DNA from: Streptomyces griseus
GTDB taxonomy: Bacteria > Bacteroidota > Bacteroidia > Chitinophagales > Chitinophagaceae
Length of the DNA stretch: 12,963 bases
Assembly: GCA_943323705.2 (NCBI GenBank)
Contig: CALPIT020000049.1
Span: forward strand, 1 to 12,963
Reading direction: 5' to 3'
Shown piece by piece: positions 12,840 through 12,963 of this stretch. The notes under the pieces are model-generated. The model was not told the DNA's origin, ran no database searches, and saw only the letters and a list, made by a program, of their open reading frames with translations. The position numbers and the translations under genes were made by a program. The first letter of the stretch is position 1, and each line of letters opens with the position of its first letter.

Positions 12840-12963
12840 ATGGAAAACAACAGACGAAACTTCATAAAAAAACTTAGTGCATTTAGTGCAAGTGCTGCAT
12901 TGATTTCTGCTGCTCCTATGGTTGCTGCCGCTGAAAAATTTTCTAATGATGATGAGATTGATG
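12840..12963 (+). CDS. Tat-exported protein, N-terminus only (runs off window)
   Basis: The first 41 residues read MENNRRNFIKKLSAF followed by an Ala/Ser-rich hydrophobic stretch ending APMVAAAEK. NRRNFIKKL is a twin-arginine signal (RR-x-F-x-K), with a likely signal-peptidase site after VAA or VAAA. Tat substrates are typically folded redox-cofactor enzymes. Starting 21 bases after the TsdA-like gene, this could be a molybdoenzyme such as a sulfane or sulfite dehydrogenase, but the mature part is not visible. A slightly earlier ATG at 12835 gives only ten codons and is rejected. Confidence 0.8.
   Translation, partial: MENNRRNFIKKLSAFSASAALISAAPMVAAAEKFSNDDEID

Noticed and set aside
12835..12867. 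ATG at 12835 as start of the Tat gene
   Set aside because: It gives only ten codons before a stop; the ATG at 12840 yields the twin-arginine signal.
1..12963. tRNA, rRNA, CRISPR arrays, transposases or integrases
   Set aside because: None were recognised on either strand; no clover-leaf-like CCA-ended segment, spaced repeats or recombinase motifs were seen.

Overview
The window comes from an AT-rich member of the Bacteroidota. Three things suggest this: a type IX secretion C-terminal sorting domain at the left edge, start codons preceded by A/T-rich TAAATAAATAA-type leaders rather than Shine-Dalgarno sequences, and TAnnTTTG-like -7 elements. Protein styles (ArsR, the ArsC-like phosphatase fold, split YeeE) fit Chitinophagaceae, Sphingobacteriia or Flavobacteriia, but I cannot name a genus. 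Every convincing gene is on the + strand.

Region 1 (1-275) is the tail of a secreted protein followed by a strong intrinsic terminator. Region 2 (about 390-4523) is an arsenic resistance operon: arsR, arsM (arsenite methyltransferase), an ACR3 arsenite efflux pump, a thioredoxin-type arsenate reductase carrying an unusual hydrophobic N-terminus, a small exported-protein gene broken at a 14-T tract, and a metallophosphoesterase. Two closely matching 16-bp dyads, one just before arsR and one just before arsM, are the probable ArsR operators.

Region 3 (4849 to the right edge) is an inorganic sulfur / persulfide cluster: a TauE/SafE exporter; a three-domain persulfide dioxygenase-sulfurtransferase of CstB architecture whose stop codon overlaps the start of an MFS transporter; thioredoxin; a cytosolic rhodanese overlapping a lipoprotein rhodanese; a tandem universal stress protein; a YeeE/YedE thiosulfate-type transporter split into two overlapping genes; a membrane-anchored diheme cytochrome c resembling thiosulfate dehydrogenase TsdA; and the start of a Tat-exported protein. 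My model is that thiosulfate enters through the YeeE pair, rhodanese and thioredoxin move the sulfane sulfur, the CstB-like enzyme oxidises persulfide to sulfite, and TauE and/or the MFS protein export sulfite or thiosulfate, while TsdA interconverts thiosulfate and tetrathionate outside the cytoplasm. No sulfide:quinone oxidoreductase and no regulator for this block lie in the window.

The three gene-free gaps preceding tauE, the CstB-like gene and trxA each carry a GTAAC-N4-GTTAC (or one-mismatch) dyad of CRP/FNR geometry, about 33 bases upstream of a -7-like element. This suggests one CRP/FNR-family activator controls the whole sulfur block. The gap between the arsenic and sulfur blocks (4524-4848) contains a repeat/hairpin segment that may be an old mobile-element junction.
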